NCBI GenBank assembly: GCA_022800755.1
Contig: JAAWQX010000004.1
Location: 62,001 to 126,000 of the forward strand
Source of the DNA: Oscillospiraceae bacterium
GTDB lineage: Bacteria; Bacillota; Clostridia; Oscillospirales; Oscillospiraceae
Direction of reading: 5' to 3'
DNA length: 64,000 bases
The notes beneath the pieces are model-generated. The model was not told the origin of the DNA. It was given only the letters and a program-made list of their open reading frames with translations, and did no database searches. Of the stretch, positions 8,408 to 16,203 are shown in pieces (position 1 is the stretch's first letter; each line of letters begins with the position of its first letter). The position numbers were made by a program, and so were the translations under genes.

Positions 8408-9860
8408 TATTTACTTCAAAAACTTCATGGCCACAGCGTCTGTGGTCCTGGCCAGCTTTCTGATGCTGGGCATGGCCTTTATCTTCATGGGCCGGTACTT
8501 CGTTATGAGCGACGCCCGGAACAACATGGAAGCCAACGCCGAGGAGATCGCCCGGGCGGCCGCGTCGCTGTCCGGCGGGCGGCTGGACGACTGGGACATG
8601 CGTATGACCTTAAGTATGCTGTCCCAGGGTACGGGGAATCATATCTTCCTGTGCGATGAGCAAGGCTATGTGGTGTCCTGCTCGGATATGAACCTGGCCT
8701 GCGAACACATGGGCCGCCGGGTGCCCGCATCCTACCGGGAGATCATCCGGCTGGAGGGACAACTGCGGCAAATGACCACGCTGGCGGATTTCTATCAGGA
8801 AAAGCGGGTAGTGGTGGGCCGGGCCATCGAGGACAGCCGGGGGATGCGGGGCTATGTATTCGTATCCCGGGACGCGTCCGATATTGTGGACGCTTACGGC
8901 TCGTTTGTGTACGTATTCTTCCTGACGGGCGTGGCGGTGCTGTCCATCGCCATGGTCATTTCCCTGCTGTTTTCCAAGGCCATGGCAAAGCACTTGGACG
9001 AAATGGCCATCGCTGCCCGGAAGTATTCCCACGGGGATTTTTCCATGCGGGTGAGCACCGACGACCGCACAGACGAAATGGGTGCGCTGACGGATTCATT
9101 CAACGCCATGGCCGACGCCTTGGAAAAATCCGAGCGCAGCCGGCAGGACTTCATTGCCAATGTGTCCCATGAACTGAAGACCCCCATGACCACCATCGCA
9201 GGCTTTGCTGAGGGTCTTCTGGATGGTACCATCCCCCGGGAGGACGGGGACAAATATCTGGCGGTCATTGCGGACGAGACCCGGCGTCTGTCCCGCCTGG
9301 TGCGCGAGATGCTGGACATGTCCCGGATGCAGGAGGGCTACGCCGACCCCAAAAATATGACGGATTTCAACCTCAACGAGACGGTCATCACCACGCTGCT
9401 GAGTTTTGAGACCCGGGCGGAGGGCAAGCAGCTGGAAGTAGACCTGCAATTGCCTGAGGATACCCTGACCGTGCGGGGGAATGAGGATGCTATCCACCGG
9501 GTATTGTATAATCTGCTGGACAACGCCATCAAGTTTGCGGCCCCGGGCAGTACGCTGACGGTGGCCATCTGGAAGCAGGCGGGAAAAGCCTGCGTATCCG
9601 TGGCGGACCGGGGGGAGACCATCCCGCCGGAGGACTTGCCCATGATTTTCGACCGCTTCCATAAGTCGGACCGCTCCCGCAGTCTGGACCGGGACGGGGT
9701 CGGGCTGGGGCTGTACCTGGTGAAAAGCATCTTGGATGCCCATGATGAGGACATCGCCGTGACCAGCCGGGACGGGGTGACGAAATTCGTATTTACTTTG
9801 AAACTGTCGCCCCAGAAGACCAAGGGCGAGGCCCGACGGTCTGCTGAGACGAGAAAATAA
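8400..9860 (+). CDS. Two-component sensor histidine kinase (HAMP/HisKA type)
   Basis: Membrane kinase of about 486 residues that pairs with the regulator upstream. It has an N-terminal membrane helix, a short extracytoplasmic sensor region of about 130 residues, a second helix (VFFLTGVAVLSIAM) and a HAMP linker. The dimerization helix carries the phospho-His in NVSHELKTPMT. ATP-binding boxes follow: NLLDNAIKF and the GVGLGLYLV glycine box. The start is taken as GTG 8400 from protein context; the longer frame from GTG 8358 reads through an Arg-rich stretch that looks like leader rather than protein. No ribosome site sits directly before 8400; see the leader cassette. The signal sensed is unknown. 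Confidence 0.93.
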   Translation: MNSIYFKNFMATASVVLASFLMLGMAFIFMGRYFVMSDARNNMEANAEEIARAAASLSGGRLDDWDMRMTLSMLSQGTGNHIFLCDEQGYVVSCSDMNLACEHMGRRVPASYREIIRLEGQLRQMTTLADFYQEKRVVVGRAIEDSRGMRGYVFVSRDASDIVDAYGSFVYVFFLTGVAVLSIAMVISLLFSKAMAKHLDEMAIAARKYSHGDFSMRVSTDDRTDEMGALTDSFNAMADALEKSERSRQDFIANVSHELKTPMTTIAGFAEGLLDGTIPREDGDKYLAVIADETRRLSRLVREMLDMSRMQEGYADPKNMTDFNLNETVITTLLSFETRAEGKQLEVDLQLPEDTLTVRGNEDAIHRVLYNLLDNAIKFAAPGSTLTVAIWKQAGKACVSVADRGETIPPEDLPMIFDRFHKSDRSRSLDRDGVGLGLYLVKSILDAHDEDIAVTSRDGVTKFVFTLKLSPQKTKGEARRSAETRK

Positions 9861-9914
9861 CGCACATAAGACGCGCCGGCGTGCGCATAGAGTGTGTTTG
9901 AAAGGGAATGTGAC

Positions 9915-11246
9915 ATGGATAAATTTGAGTTACAAAGCTGGTACCGGTGCCAGGAGCCGCCGGTGATCCTCACAGGGGAACCGGAGCCGGAAGAGGAACT
10001 GGACTTGTTTCAGGAAGCGGGGCTGTATGCCCAGCCGGAGCAGCCCTGGTCTCCTTGGACGCCGGAGGAGCGCCTGCCGAAAAAACGGCGCAGAGGCGGC
10101 ATCGTGGCGGCGGTGCTGGGCGTGGCGGCGGTGGTCGGACTCATCGTAGGCACCTCCGTGTTTTTTGCCCGTCCCAATGATGGCTGGGAAGACGGCTTTG
10201 CCGACCGTTATGACGGTTACGATATGTACGACGACTACTATTATAGCCGGGTGAGCCAAGAAAAGATCACCGGGAAAAACACCATCGACCGGGCGCCCAC
10301 CGCCCCGGAGGTGCAGCTTGCTCTGAATTCCTCTGAGGAACTAGAACCTTTGAGCCTGGCCGCTTTATATGAGCGGTGTGAACCCAGCGTGGTCGCCGTG
10401 CGGGGCTATATCGGCGGCGGCTATACCTGGGGCAGCGGCATCGTCATGACCGGGGACGGGTACGTCCTGACCAATACTCACATGCTCGACGATGTGGAAT
10501 CCGTGCGGGTCACGCTGTATGACGGCAGCGAGTACGATGCGAAACTGGTGGGCAACGACCCTGTCAGCGACGTGGCGGTGCTGAAAATTGATACGGCAGA
10601 CCTGATCCCGGCCCAATTTGGGGATTCCGATGCCCTTTCCGTTGGTGACCGGGTGGTAGCCATCGGTAATCCCTTGAGCGACGTGTTTACCGGCACCATG
10701 ACTGAGGGCATTGTATCCGGCAAGGAGCGCTCCGTGACCTACGGCGGACGGACCATGACCCTGCTGCAAACCACCGCCGCCATCAACGAGGGCAACTCCG
10801 GCGGCCCGCTGTTCAACCAGTACGGTCAGGTGGTGGGCATCACGAATATGAAAATGATGGCAACCCGTACCGCCAATGTGGAGGGCATCGGCTTCGCCAT
10901 CCCCAGCACTACCGTGCGGGACACGGCGAATACCCTTTTGCGGGAGGGCAAAGTGACCGGCCGTCCGGCCCTGGGCGTGTACGTGTACGAAGTGGAAAAC
11001 GACGGCAGCCACCCGGCGGGACTGATGGTCAGCGAAGCAGTAGCCGGGTCTGACGCGGCCCGGAAAGGCCTGCGGGAAAGCGACGTCATAACGGAGATCG
11101 ACGGCCAGGCGATCACGGATTTTTCTGTAGTCAGCGACTATCTCGCGGAAAAACAGGTGGGCGACAGCGTGCGCCTGACCATCTGGCGGGAAGGCAAAAG
11201 CATCGTAAAAGCGGTGGAACTGATCGACCAGAACGACTTCGCGTAA
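9915..11246 (+). CDS. HtrA/DegP-like S1C serine protease with PDZ domain
   Basis: Membrane-anchored trypsin-like protease, 443 residues. A cytoplasmic Pro/Glu-rich segment (about 1-60) is followed by KKRRR and one membrane helix (about 62-84), which places the protease outside the membrane. The catalytic triad is His189 (TNTHM), Asp219 (DPVSDVAVL) and Ser295 (GNSGGPL). One PDZ domain lies at about 340-435. The ATG after AAGGGA was preferred over GTG 9894. It follows a two-component pair by 54 bases and ends in a GC-rich hairpin. In Firmicutes such proteases act in protein quality control at the envelope, which fits co-regulation by the adjacent pair. The specific substrates are unknown. Confidence 0.95.
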   Translation: MDKFELQSWYRCQEPPVILTGEPEPEEELDLFQEAGLYAQPEQPWSPWTPEERLPKKRRRGGIVAAVLGVAAVVGLIVGTSVFFARPNDGWEDGFADRYDGYDMYDDYYYSRVSQEKITGKNTIDRAPTAPEVQLALNSSEELEPLSLAALYERCEPSVVAVRGYIGGGYTWGSGIVMTGDGYVLTNTHMLDDVESVRVTLYDGSEYDAKLVGNDPVSDVAVLKIDTADLIPAQFGDSDALSVGDRVVAIGNPLSDVFTGTMTEGIVSGKERSVTYGGRTMTLLQTTAAINEGNSGGPLFNQYGQVVGITNMKMMATRTANVEGIGFAIPSTTVRDTANTLLREGKVTGRPALGVYVYEVENDGSHPAGLMVSEAVAGSDAARKGLRESDVITEIDGQAITDFSVVSDYLAEKQVGDSVRLTIWREGKSIVKAVELIDQNDFA

Positions 11247-11252
11247 CAAAAC

Positions 11253-11281
11253 GCCGCCCCCGGCTTTTAGCCGGGGGCGGC
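11253..11281 (+). terminator. GC-rich hairpin after htrA-like gene
   Basis: Perfect 12-bp arms (11253-11264 and 11270-11281) with a 5-base loop, just after the stop codon. The following bases (CTTACTAT) are only weakly T-rich, so termination may be partial. Confidence 0.65.
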
Positions 11282-11304
11282 TTACTATCCCCAGGAACCG
11301 CCCG

Positions 11305-11333
11305 TTGACAAGCCCCGGGGGATGGGCTACAAT
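11305..11333 (+). promoter_or_regulatory. Strong sigma-A promoter of the flavoprotein gene
   Basis: Consensus TTGACA (11305-11310), 17-base spacer, TACAAT (11328-11333), placed directly after the upstream terminator. Confidence 0.85.
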
Positions 11334-11369
11334 AATGTATAATAAATGAAACGGAGAAAGGGGACCGAA

Positions 11370-13361
11370 ATGCGGTACAGCAACATATTCCAGCCCTTGA
11401 AAATTCGGGGCTTTACCTTTGAAAACCGGATCGTCATGCCCTCCATGGGCACCCTGATGGCATCGGAAGACAGCTTTGTGACAGATCGCATGATCGATTA
11501 CTACGTAGAGCGGGCCAAAGGCGGCGCGGGGCTGATCCTGATGGAATGCGCACCGGTCCTGCCGGAAAACACCCCGGGCTTCGAGCCGGGCATTTCCGAC
11601 GACAAATTCATCCCCGGCCTGACCAAGCTGGTAAACGCCGTCCACGCCGTGGGCGGAAAGATCGGCGTGCAGGTCTTCGAGCCGGCGGAAGGCTCCATGA
11701 ACGGCCACGCGGACCCGAAAAAACTCACTATCCGCGGCCCGGTGGCGCGGCTCGGAGGCCGGTGGCCTGCCGTGGAAAAAGAGGACATCCCCCGCATTGT
11801 GGAGGCCTTTGCCCAGGCCGCCCGCCGTGCGGAGCAGTGCGGCTTCGACGTGATCGAGATCCACTGCGGACACAATTACCTGCTCCACCAGTTTTTGTCC
11901 CCCCATTTTAACACCCGCACGGACGAGTTCGGCGGCAGCTTTGAAAACTGCATGAAATTCCCCCTCATGTGCGTGGAAGTGGTGCGGAAGAATTTCGGCG
12001 CGGAGAAGCCCATGTTCATGCGGGTGTGCGCCCACGACGATTACACCTACGACGTGGCCGGGAATTTCAACGGCCTGACCCTGGAGGACGTAGCGGAATT
12101 CGCCCGCCGTGCCCACGCTTTGGGCGTAGACGTGCTGGACGTATCCCGGGGCAACTTCCAGCGGGGCAATATCTACGAGGTACCCGCCATGGGCGTGCCT
12201 TACGGGTTCAACAAGGACAACGCCCTGAAGTTGCGGCAGATGACCAGGATGCCCGTGATGGCGGTGGGCCGCCTGGGCCGCCCGGAACTGGCGAACATCG
12301 TGCTGGGCGAGGGGGCGGACCTGGTAGGCTGGGGCCATGCCCACATCGCGGACCCCTACATTGTGCAAAAGACCCGGGAGGACCGGCTTGACGATATCTG
12401 CTACTGCATCGGCTGCGACCAGGCCTGCTCCCAGGCGTACCACGAAAAGGACGCGGAGCACATTTCCTGTATGCGCAACCCCGCGGTGGGCCGGGAGCGG
12501 GAACTGGCCCTCACCCCGGCACCGGAGCGAAAAACGGTGCTCATCGCCGGCGGCGGACCCGGCGGCCTGCAGTCGGCCATCATCCTGGCTCAGCGGGGGC
12601 ATCGGGTGATCTTATGCGAGAAAAGCCCCGCCACAGGCGGACAATTCGCCTTGGCGGGCCGCAGTCCGGATAAAGAGGACTTTTTGTCCACGGTAGAGTG
12701 GATGGCCCGGAAGGTTTCCGCCCTGGGCGTGGACGTGCGGGTGAACACCCCGGTCACGCCCCAGCTTTTGGAGCAGCTCCGGCCCGACCACCTCATCATC
12801 GCCGTAGGCGGACACGCCCGGCCGCTGCCGGTCCCCGGCGGGGAACTGGCGGTGTCCTGTCTGGACGTGCTTGGGAATCTGCGCCGGGCGTTTGGCCGGG
12901 TCGTGGTCGTGGGTGGCAGCTTCACGGGCATCGAGGTGGCAGAGTACGTGGACCAGCGGGATTTGCCTGTGACCATTGTGGAGATGTCCTCCAAGCTGGG
13001 TGCGGGACTGTCCAATGGCCGGACGATTTTGCTGAAAAACTATCTGGAGGAGCACCCCCGCATCAAATACGTGACCAACGCCATGGTAGAAAAGCTGGAG
13101 CCGGGCAAGGTGTATATCCACATTCTGGAGAAGAAGACCGACCGCAAAACCGGCAAAGAGACGATCATCCGGGACGAACGCGTGGCGCTGCCGGCGGATA
13201 CTGTGATCGCCGCGGTGGGCACGGTGCCCAATACCTACGACGAATTGAGTTCCCAAGCCACCCGGCTGGGCATCCCCTACCACACCATCGGCGACGCGAA
13301 AAAGCCCCGCTTTGCCGTGGACGCCATCCGGGAAGCCACGGAACTGTGCGTGACGATTTAA
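11370..13361 (+). CDS. NADH:flavin oxidoreductase / 2,4-dienoyl-CoA-reductase-like flavoprotein
   Basis: Two-module redox enzyme of 663 residues. The N-terminal TIM barrel is of the old-yellow-enzyme family (FMN; IVMPSMGT, HCGHNYLLHQFLSPHFNTR). A cysteine cluster follows (CYCIGCDQACSQ and a further Cys) that fits the [4Fe-4S] centre of this subfamily. The C-terminal part is a FAD/NAD(P)H module with GGGPGGLQSA and a second GGSFTGIE dinucleotide motif. Relatives include FadH, trimethylamine dehydrogenase and the bile-acid enzymes BaiCD/BaiH; the substrate cannot be assigned from sequence alone. ATG 11370 has AAAGGGG eight bases upstream, better than ATG 11346. It is transcribed alone from a consensus promoter. 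Confidence 0.93.
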   Translation: MRYSNIFQPLKIRGFTFENRIVMPSMGTLMASEDSFVTDRMIDYYVERAKGGAGLILMECAPVLPENTPGFEPGISDDKFIPGLTKLVNAVHAVGGKIGVQVFEPAEGSMNGHADPKKLTIRGPVARLGGRWPAVEKEDIPRIVEAFAQAARRAEQCGFDVIEIHCGHNYLLHQFLSPHFNTRTDEFGGSFENCMKFPLMCVEVVRKNFGAEKPMFMRVCAHDDYTYDVAGNFNGLTLEDVAEFARRAHALGVDVLDVSRGNFQRGNIYEVPAMGVPYGFNKDNALKLRQMTRMPVMAVGRLGRPELANIVLGEGADLVGWGHAHIADPYIVQKTREDRLDDICYCIGCDQACSQAYHEKDAEHISCMRNPAVGRERELALTPAPERKTVLIAGGGPGGLQSAIILAQRGHRVILCEKSPATGGQFALAGRSPDKEDFLSTVEWMARKVSALGVDVRVNTPVTPQLLEQLRPDHLIIAVGGHARPLPVPGGELAVSCLDVLGNLRRAFGRVVVVGGSFTGIEVAEYVDQRDLPVTIVEMSSKLGAGLSNGRTILLKNYLEEHPRIKYVTNAMVEKLEPGKVYIHILEKKTDRKTGKETIIRDERVALPADTVIAAVGTVPNTYDELSSQATRLGIPYHTIGDAKKPRFAVDAIREATELCVTI

Positions 13362-13379
13362 GCAAAGCGGCAAATTTTA

Positions 13380-13528
13380 TTTGTACGCTTCGCAGATCAG
13401 TGGAGGACAAACAGGCGGCAAGGTGACACATGGGTACAGGTTTATTCAATTGTAAACGTAGGTTTGGAAAATCCCATTGCGTGGCGGCCCTATCGCCCTG
13501 TCTTCCACTGACCTGCGAAGCGTACAAA
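13380..13528. repeat. 149-bp MITE-like inverted-repeat element
   Basis: Near-perfect 30-bp terminal inverted repeats (13380-13409 and 13499-13528, two mismatches), beginning TTTGTACGCTTCGCAG. The interior is also partly self-complementary around a CAATTG centre at about 13447-13452, so the whole unit can fold into one long hairpin. It has no ORF of its own. No clear target duplication is visible at the edges. It marks the left border of a small island of XRE regulators. Confidence 0.8.
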
Positions 13529-13532
13529 ACGC

Positions 13533-13805
13533 TTATGGTATCTCGAACTCCATGATTTCCTGCATGAACCGCGCGCCAAGGCAGAATCCGACATGAAAAT
13601 AGGATTGCGTTTCGCAGCAGGTGAGATCCAAGGCCTGCTGTATGACGGTTTCAAAGAGCTTTAACTGCCGATGGCCGAGGATTTTTCGCAGACGGTCTGT
13701 GGTCTCCACGTATTCTGCGGACAGTTTCTTGTGTTCTTTGCTCCAAGGGAACAATTCAGAAGGGGAAATGTTTTCATAAAACAGTTCGTCGATGATGCTG
13801 TTCAT
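13533..13805 (-). CDS. DUF6809-like small protein
   Basis: 90-residue cytoplasmic protein of unknown function. It has the pattern I associate with the DUF6809 family: an N-terminal DELFYENISPSE block, a charged helical middle, and a C-terminal GFCLGARFMQEI. GGAGA precedes the ATG. It is driven by a near-consensus minus-strand promoter that contains an operator-like repeat and is divergent to two XRE regulators. A shortened relative lies at 16021-16203, on the other side of the regulator cluster. The family name is from memory of the family pattern; the biochemical role is unknown. Confidence 0.75.
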   Translation of the reverse strand: MNSIIDELFYENISPSELFPWSKEHKKLSAEYVETTDRLRKILGHRQLKLFETVIQQALDLTCCETQSYFHVGFCLGARFMQEIMEFEIP

Positions 13806-13832
13806 AGTAGGTCTCCATTAAGTGTTGGGATA

Positions 13833-13893
13833 GGTGGCGCCATTAAATTACGCCACCTGAGCATATTATAGCGCCATTAAATTACGCTGTCAA
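13833..13893 (-). promoter_or_regulatory. Promoter with duplicated operator in the DUF6809/XRE divergent region
   Basis: Minus strand: TTGACA (13893-13888), 17-base spacer, TATAAT (13870-13865). Two copies of CCATTAAATTA flanked by inverted arms lie here. Copy 1 (13833-13857) has arms GGTGGCG/CGCCACC and lies just past the expected transcription start. Copy 2 (13870-13888) has arms AGCG/CGCT and fills the space between -35 and -10. This is a classic repressor layout. The adjacent XRE proteins are the obvious candidates to bind it. Confidence 0.8.
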
Positions 13894-13918
13894 GTGTTTT
13901 TCGGGGAGGAATTTAAAA

Positions 13919-14137
13919 ATGTTTTCAGAACGGCTCAAAGAATTGAGAGAATCGCGGGGACTTTCAACAAAAGAATTAGCCGATATATGTGGCGTTGGCG
14001 TTCGGAATTATCAAAAATATGAAAGCGGCGACACAAGTCCCACATTGGCAGGCTTTGTGACTCTTGCGGATTTTTTTGACGTGTCAGCGGACTATCTATT
14101 GGGCCGGGATCAATTTATCAAACGGCTTGGGAAATAG
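13919..14137 (+). CDS. Small XRE-family HTH regulator
   Basis: 72 residues, essentially a single Cro/cI helix-turn-helix domain (ELADICGVGVRNYQKYESG) ending in the ADYLLGRD tail typical of Firmicute phage-type regulators. A good ribosome site (GGGGAGGA) precedes the ATG. It is probably a repressor that binds the repeats immediately upstream (13833-13888). It is followed 5 bases later by a paralogue that shares the same layout (RLKELR at the start, DYLLGRD at the end), which points to tandem duplication. Base composition is AT-richer than the flanking core genes. Confidence 0.88.
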   Translation: MFSERLKELRESRGLSTKELADICGVGVRNYQKYESGDTSPTLAGFVTLADFFDVSADYLLGRDQFIKRLGK

Positions 14138-14142
14138 TATTT

Positions 14143-14379
14143 ATGGAGAAGGGCTTGAAGATATTTTCTAAAAGACTGAAAGAATTAAGGAAAGCACAAG
14201 GGTATTCGGCGACCCAAATGGCTGAATTTTGTAACATGAGCCGGCGGAATTATCTGAAGTATGAAAGTGGAGAAGCAAGGCCCTCGTATGAGCGTCTTAC
14301 CGCCATTGCCGACCTGCTGGATGTGTCCTTGGACTACCTATTGGGCCGGGACGAGTTTATTGCACGGCACGGCAAATAA
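14143..14379 (+). CDS. Small XRE-family HTH regulator (tandem paralogue)
   Basis: Up to 78 residues, one HTH domain (QMAEFCNMSRRNYLKYESG) and the same DYLLGRDEF ending as the gene before it. Alignment with the upstream paralogue suggests that the true start may be the TTG at 14155, which has GGAG six bases upstream and would give a protein beginning like its neighbour. The ATG at 14143 has a poorer site. It is in an operon with the preceding regulator and ends at a strong hairpin. No ligand domain is present, so it is probably a simple repressor or a partner of the first regulator. Confidence 0.85.
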   Translation: MEKGLKIFSKRLKELRKAQGYSATQMAEFCNMSRRNYLKYESGEARPSYERLTAIADLLDVSLDYLLGRDEFIARHGK

Positions 14380-14382
14380 AAC

Positions 14383-14411
14383 CCCCGGCTGACGGTTTCC
14401 GTCAGCCGGGG
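14383..14411. terminator. Bidirectional terminator between XRE pair and acyltransferase-like gene
   Basis: Perfect 13-bp arms (14383-14395 and 14399-14411) with loop TTT. It is followed by CTTCTTAT on the plus strand and by TTTTATTT on the minus strand, between two convergent stops. Confidence 0.85.
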
Positions 14412-14416
14412 TCTTC

Positions 14417-15253
14417 TTATATTTCCGGATTGATATACCGCGGCGGCCCCTCCAACAGCGTGGGGGTGCTGAGATACTCTTTCAGCCTTGCGAACGCCTT
14501 GGAAAAGTAATGACCGGAGCAGATGCGCTCGTCCATGACCACGCCCAGAGGGATGCACCGTTCCAGCTCAATACCGCCCTTGGTGCGCCGGGGGACTTCC
14601 CGCAGGTTGCCCATAGCCACGGCCACGCTGGTGGTGCCGAACTCATACACATGGTGGTAAATATGGTTGGTGCGGATGCTGGCCAGATTGGTGATGAGCA
14701 AGCTGGCGTGGAACGGGCTGACGTCGCACACCGCCTTAGGCAGCAGCCCGTGGCGGTCGAGGAACCGCAGAATCCCGGTCAGCACCGGGGCCAGCAGCGG
14801 CACCCGGAGCAAAACGCTCATGAGTTTATCCAGCTTGTTATTTTCCTCCGCGTTCCGGCTGGCGGTGATGGCCTCGTCGATTTTATTCTGCACGGTAAAA
14901 ATGTCGTCCTCCGGGCGGAATTTCAGCTTGGAAGACGTATTGCCCACCCGCCCGGGCCGAATGACGACCATAGCGACGGAAAGGTCCTTGTGTGCGTAGA
15001 TTTTATGGTTTCCGCCGATGAAACGGTTCAGCGCGGGATACTCCGCGGCGGTGCGGACATAAGCGGCCAAAATCAGCGCGAGATGGCTCAGCTTCACGCC
15101 CTTAGCCCGCTGAGCGTTGATGTAGTCATGCAGGGGGGCCACCGGGATATCCAGTGTGACCATGTTCATGGCGTCGTACCGCCGGGTGAGGAAATAGGGC
15201 ATGAGACTGTACATAGGGTCCGGCCCTTTGACGCGGATTCCGTCAGGTCGCAT
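14417..15253 (-). CDS. Stand-alone E2-type (2-oxo acid dehydrogenase) acyltransferase-fold protein
   Basis: 278 residues matching only the catalytic domain of dihydrolipoyl acyltransferases / chloramphenicol acetyltransferase fold. It has no lipoyl or E1/E3-binding domain and no E1 or E3 gene nearby. The normal C-terminal catalytic signature DHRxxDG is replaced by DERICSG (residues 241-247). The general-base His and the second Asp are therefore missing, though a His follows at 248. It is thus unlikely to be a classical E2; the real acyl acceptor, if any, is unknown. AAGGAGGT precedes the ATG. It lies 29 bases after a small XRE gene and may be its co-transcribed target. Confidence 0.8.
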   Translation of the reverse strand: MRPDGIRVKGPDPMYSLMPYFLTRRYDAMNMVTLDIPVAPLHDYINAQRAKGVKLSHLALILAAYVRTAAEYPALNRFIGGNHKIYAHKDLSVAMVVIRPGRVGNTSSKLKFRPEDDIFTVQNKIDEAITASRNAEENNKLDKLMSVLLRVPLLAPVLTGILRFLDRHGLLPKAVCDVSPFHASLLITNLASIRTNHIYHHVYEFGTTSVAVAMGNLREVPRRTKGGIELERCIPLGVVMDERICSGHYFSKAFARLKEYLSTPTLLEGPPRYINPEI

Positions 15254-15282
15254 GGTGTGACCTCCTTTTCAAAATAGGGGGA

Positions 15283-15501
15283 TTAGCAGTTGAGTGCAGG
15301 ATTATCGGTACGCCCCAGCAGGTAATCCACGGAGCAGTCCAAACAGTCGGCAAGTTTTACCAGGGCTTCTCCGCCGGGAACACTTTTTCCATTTTTCCAA
15401 TCGCTGATATTACCGGTAGAAATCCCGGTTGCCTTGGAAACTTGAGACGCAGTCATGCCCAAAGCGGAAATCCGAAGAAAAAGATTGCTTAAATTGACCA
15501 T
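15283..15501 (-). CDS. Small XRE-family HTH regulator
   Basis: 72 residues, one Cro/cI HTH (SQVSKATGISTGNISDWKNGKSVP) and the DYLLGRTD tail. AAGGGGC precedes the ATG. It lies between a two-HTH regulator (16 bases upstream) and the acyltransferase-like gene (29 bases downstream), all on the minus strand, so a three-gene operon is likely. The sequence is AT-richer than surrounding core genes. It has no effector domain; its role as a repressor is inferred from the family. Confidence 0.87.
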   Translation of the reverse strand: MVNLSNLFLRISALGMTASQVSKATGISTGNISDWKNGKSVPGGEALVKLADCLDCSVDYLLGRTDNPALNC

Positions 15502-15517
15502 TTTGCGCCCCTTTTTG

Positions 15518-15955
15518 TTAGCGATATATCGCTGGTTTGTCTGTGCGGCCGATAAGATAGTCTACAGAGCAGCTTAAATAATCTGCAATCAGAACAAGCG
15601 TTTGGGAAGCAATTTCAGACGTTGGATTCTTTTTCCATTTGCTGAACAGACTTTCTGAAAGCCCAGTTTCCTTTGCCACTTGATAAGGAGTCAGATTGCG
15701 GTCTTCTAATATTTTCAAGATTATTTGAGAATGCTCTATCTTAGCTGGCATTTCAACCTCATCCGTCCGACCTACAAGGAAATCAATGGAACAATCAAAA
15801 TAGTCTGCCAATTTGATTAAGATTTCTCCGCTTGGAATCGAATTGCGTTGCTTCCAACTTGTTGTTACGGAATTAGAAAGTCCTAAAGTAGCCGCTACCG
15901 TGTTTGGCTTTACACTTTTCAGATCGCATAATTCGCAGAATCGCTCCCAAAACAT
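15518..15955 (-). CDS. Tandem double-HTH XRE regulator
   Basis: 145 residues made of two consecutive Cro/cI HTH domains. The first (about 1-68) ends DFLVGRTDE and the second (about 75-145) ends DYLIGRTDKP. Each half is the size of the single-domain regulators next door, so this looks like an in-frame fusion of two such genes. The two halves share the layout but differ in their recognition helices (LSNSVTTSWKQR against LSESLFSKWKK), so it might contact an asymmetric operator as a monomer. The ATG has AGGAG upstream and a TTG directly before it. AT-rich; part of the island. Confidence 0.87.
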   Translation of the reverse strand: MFWERFCELCDLKSVKPNTVAATLGLSNSVTTSWKQRNSIPSGEILIKLADYFDCSIDFLVGRTDEVEMPAKIEHSQIILKILEDRNLTPYQVAKETGLSESLFSKWKKNPTSEIASQTLVLIADYLSCSVDYLIGRTDKPAIYR

Positions 15956-16020
15956 CAAAGCACTCCTAATCTAAAATATGTAATATATAACATCCCCATC
16001 ACAACCAAGGCGGCCCAACC

Positions 16021-16203
16021 ATGTACACATACCTGATCGACCAACTATATTACGGGGAACTGAACCCCTGCCGGGACTGCACCCCCGAAAGAGAACCATC
16101 CGACGACCGGGTGCGGACTTACGCCCGCATCAGAAGCGCCCAGGCGTTCCGCTATGGGTTCGCACTGGGCGCGAAATTGATGCGCGAGATTGACGAGACT
16201 TAG
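16021..16203 (+). CDS. Short DUF6809-like protein
   Basis: 60 residues. The N-terminal block (LIDQLYYGELNPCRDC) and C-terminal block (FRYGFALGAKLMREI) match the larger 90-residue protein at 13533-13805, but about 30 residues between the blocks are missing. It is either a natural short form or a remnant of an internal deletion that kept the frame. The ribosome site is weak (AAGGCGG). Its stop overlaps the convergent pta stop by 4 bases, so there is no terminator between them. Function unknown. Confidence 0.6.
   Translation: MYTYLIDQLYYGELNPCRDCTPEREPSDDRVRTYARIRSAQAFRYGFALGAKLMREIDET

Noticed and set aside
10365..12602. 745-codon open frame on the minus strand opposite htrA and the flavoprotein gene
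   Set aside because: Covers two recognised genes and the terminator/promoter between them; composition is typical of antisense frames in GC-rich DNA. The same holds for 23465-25369 (+), 32997-34766 (-) and 36600-38396 (-).
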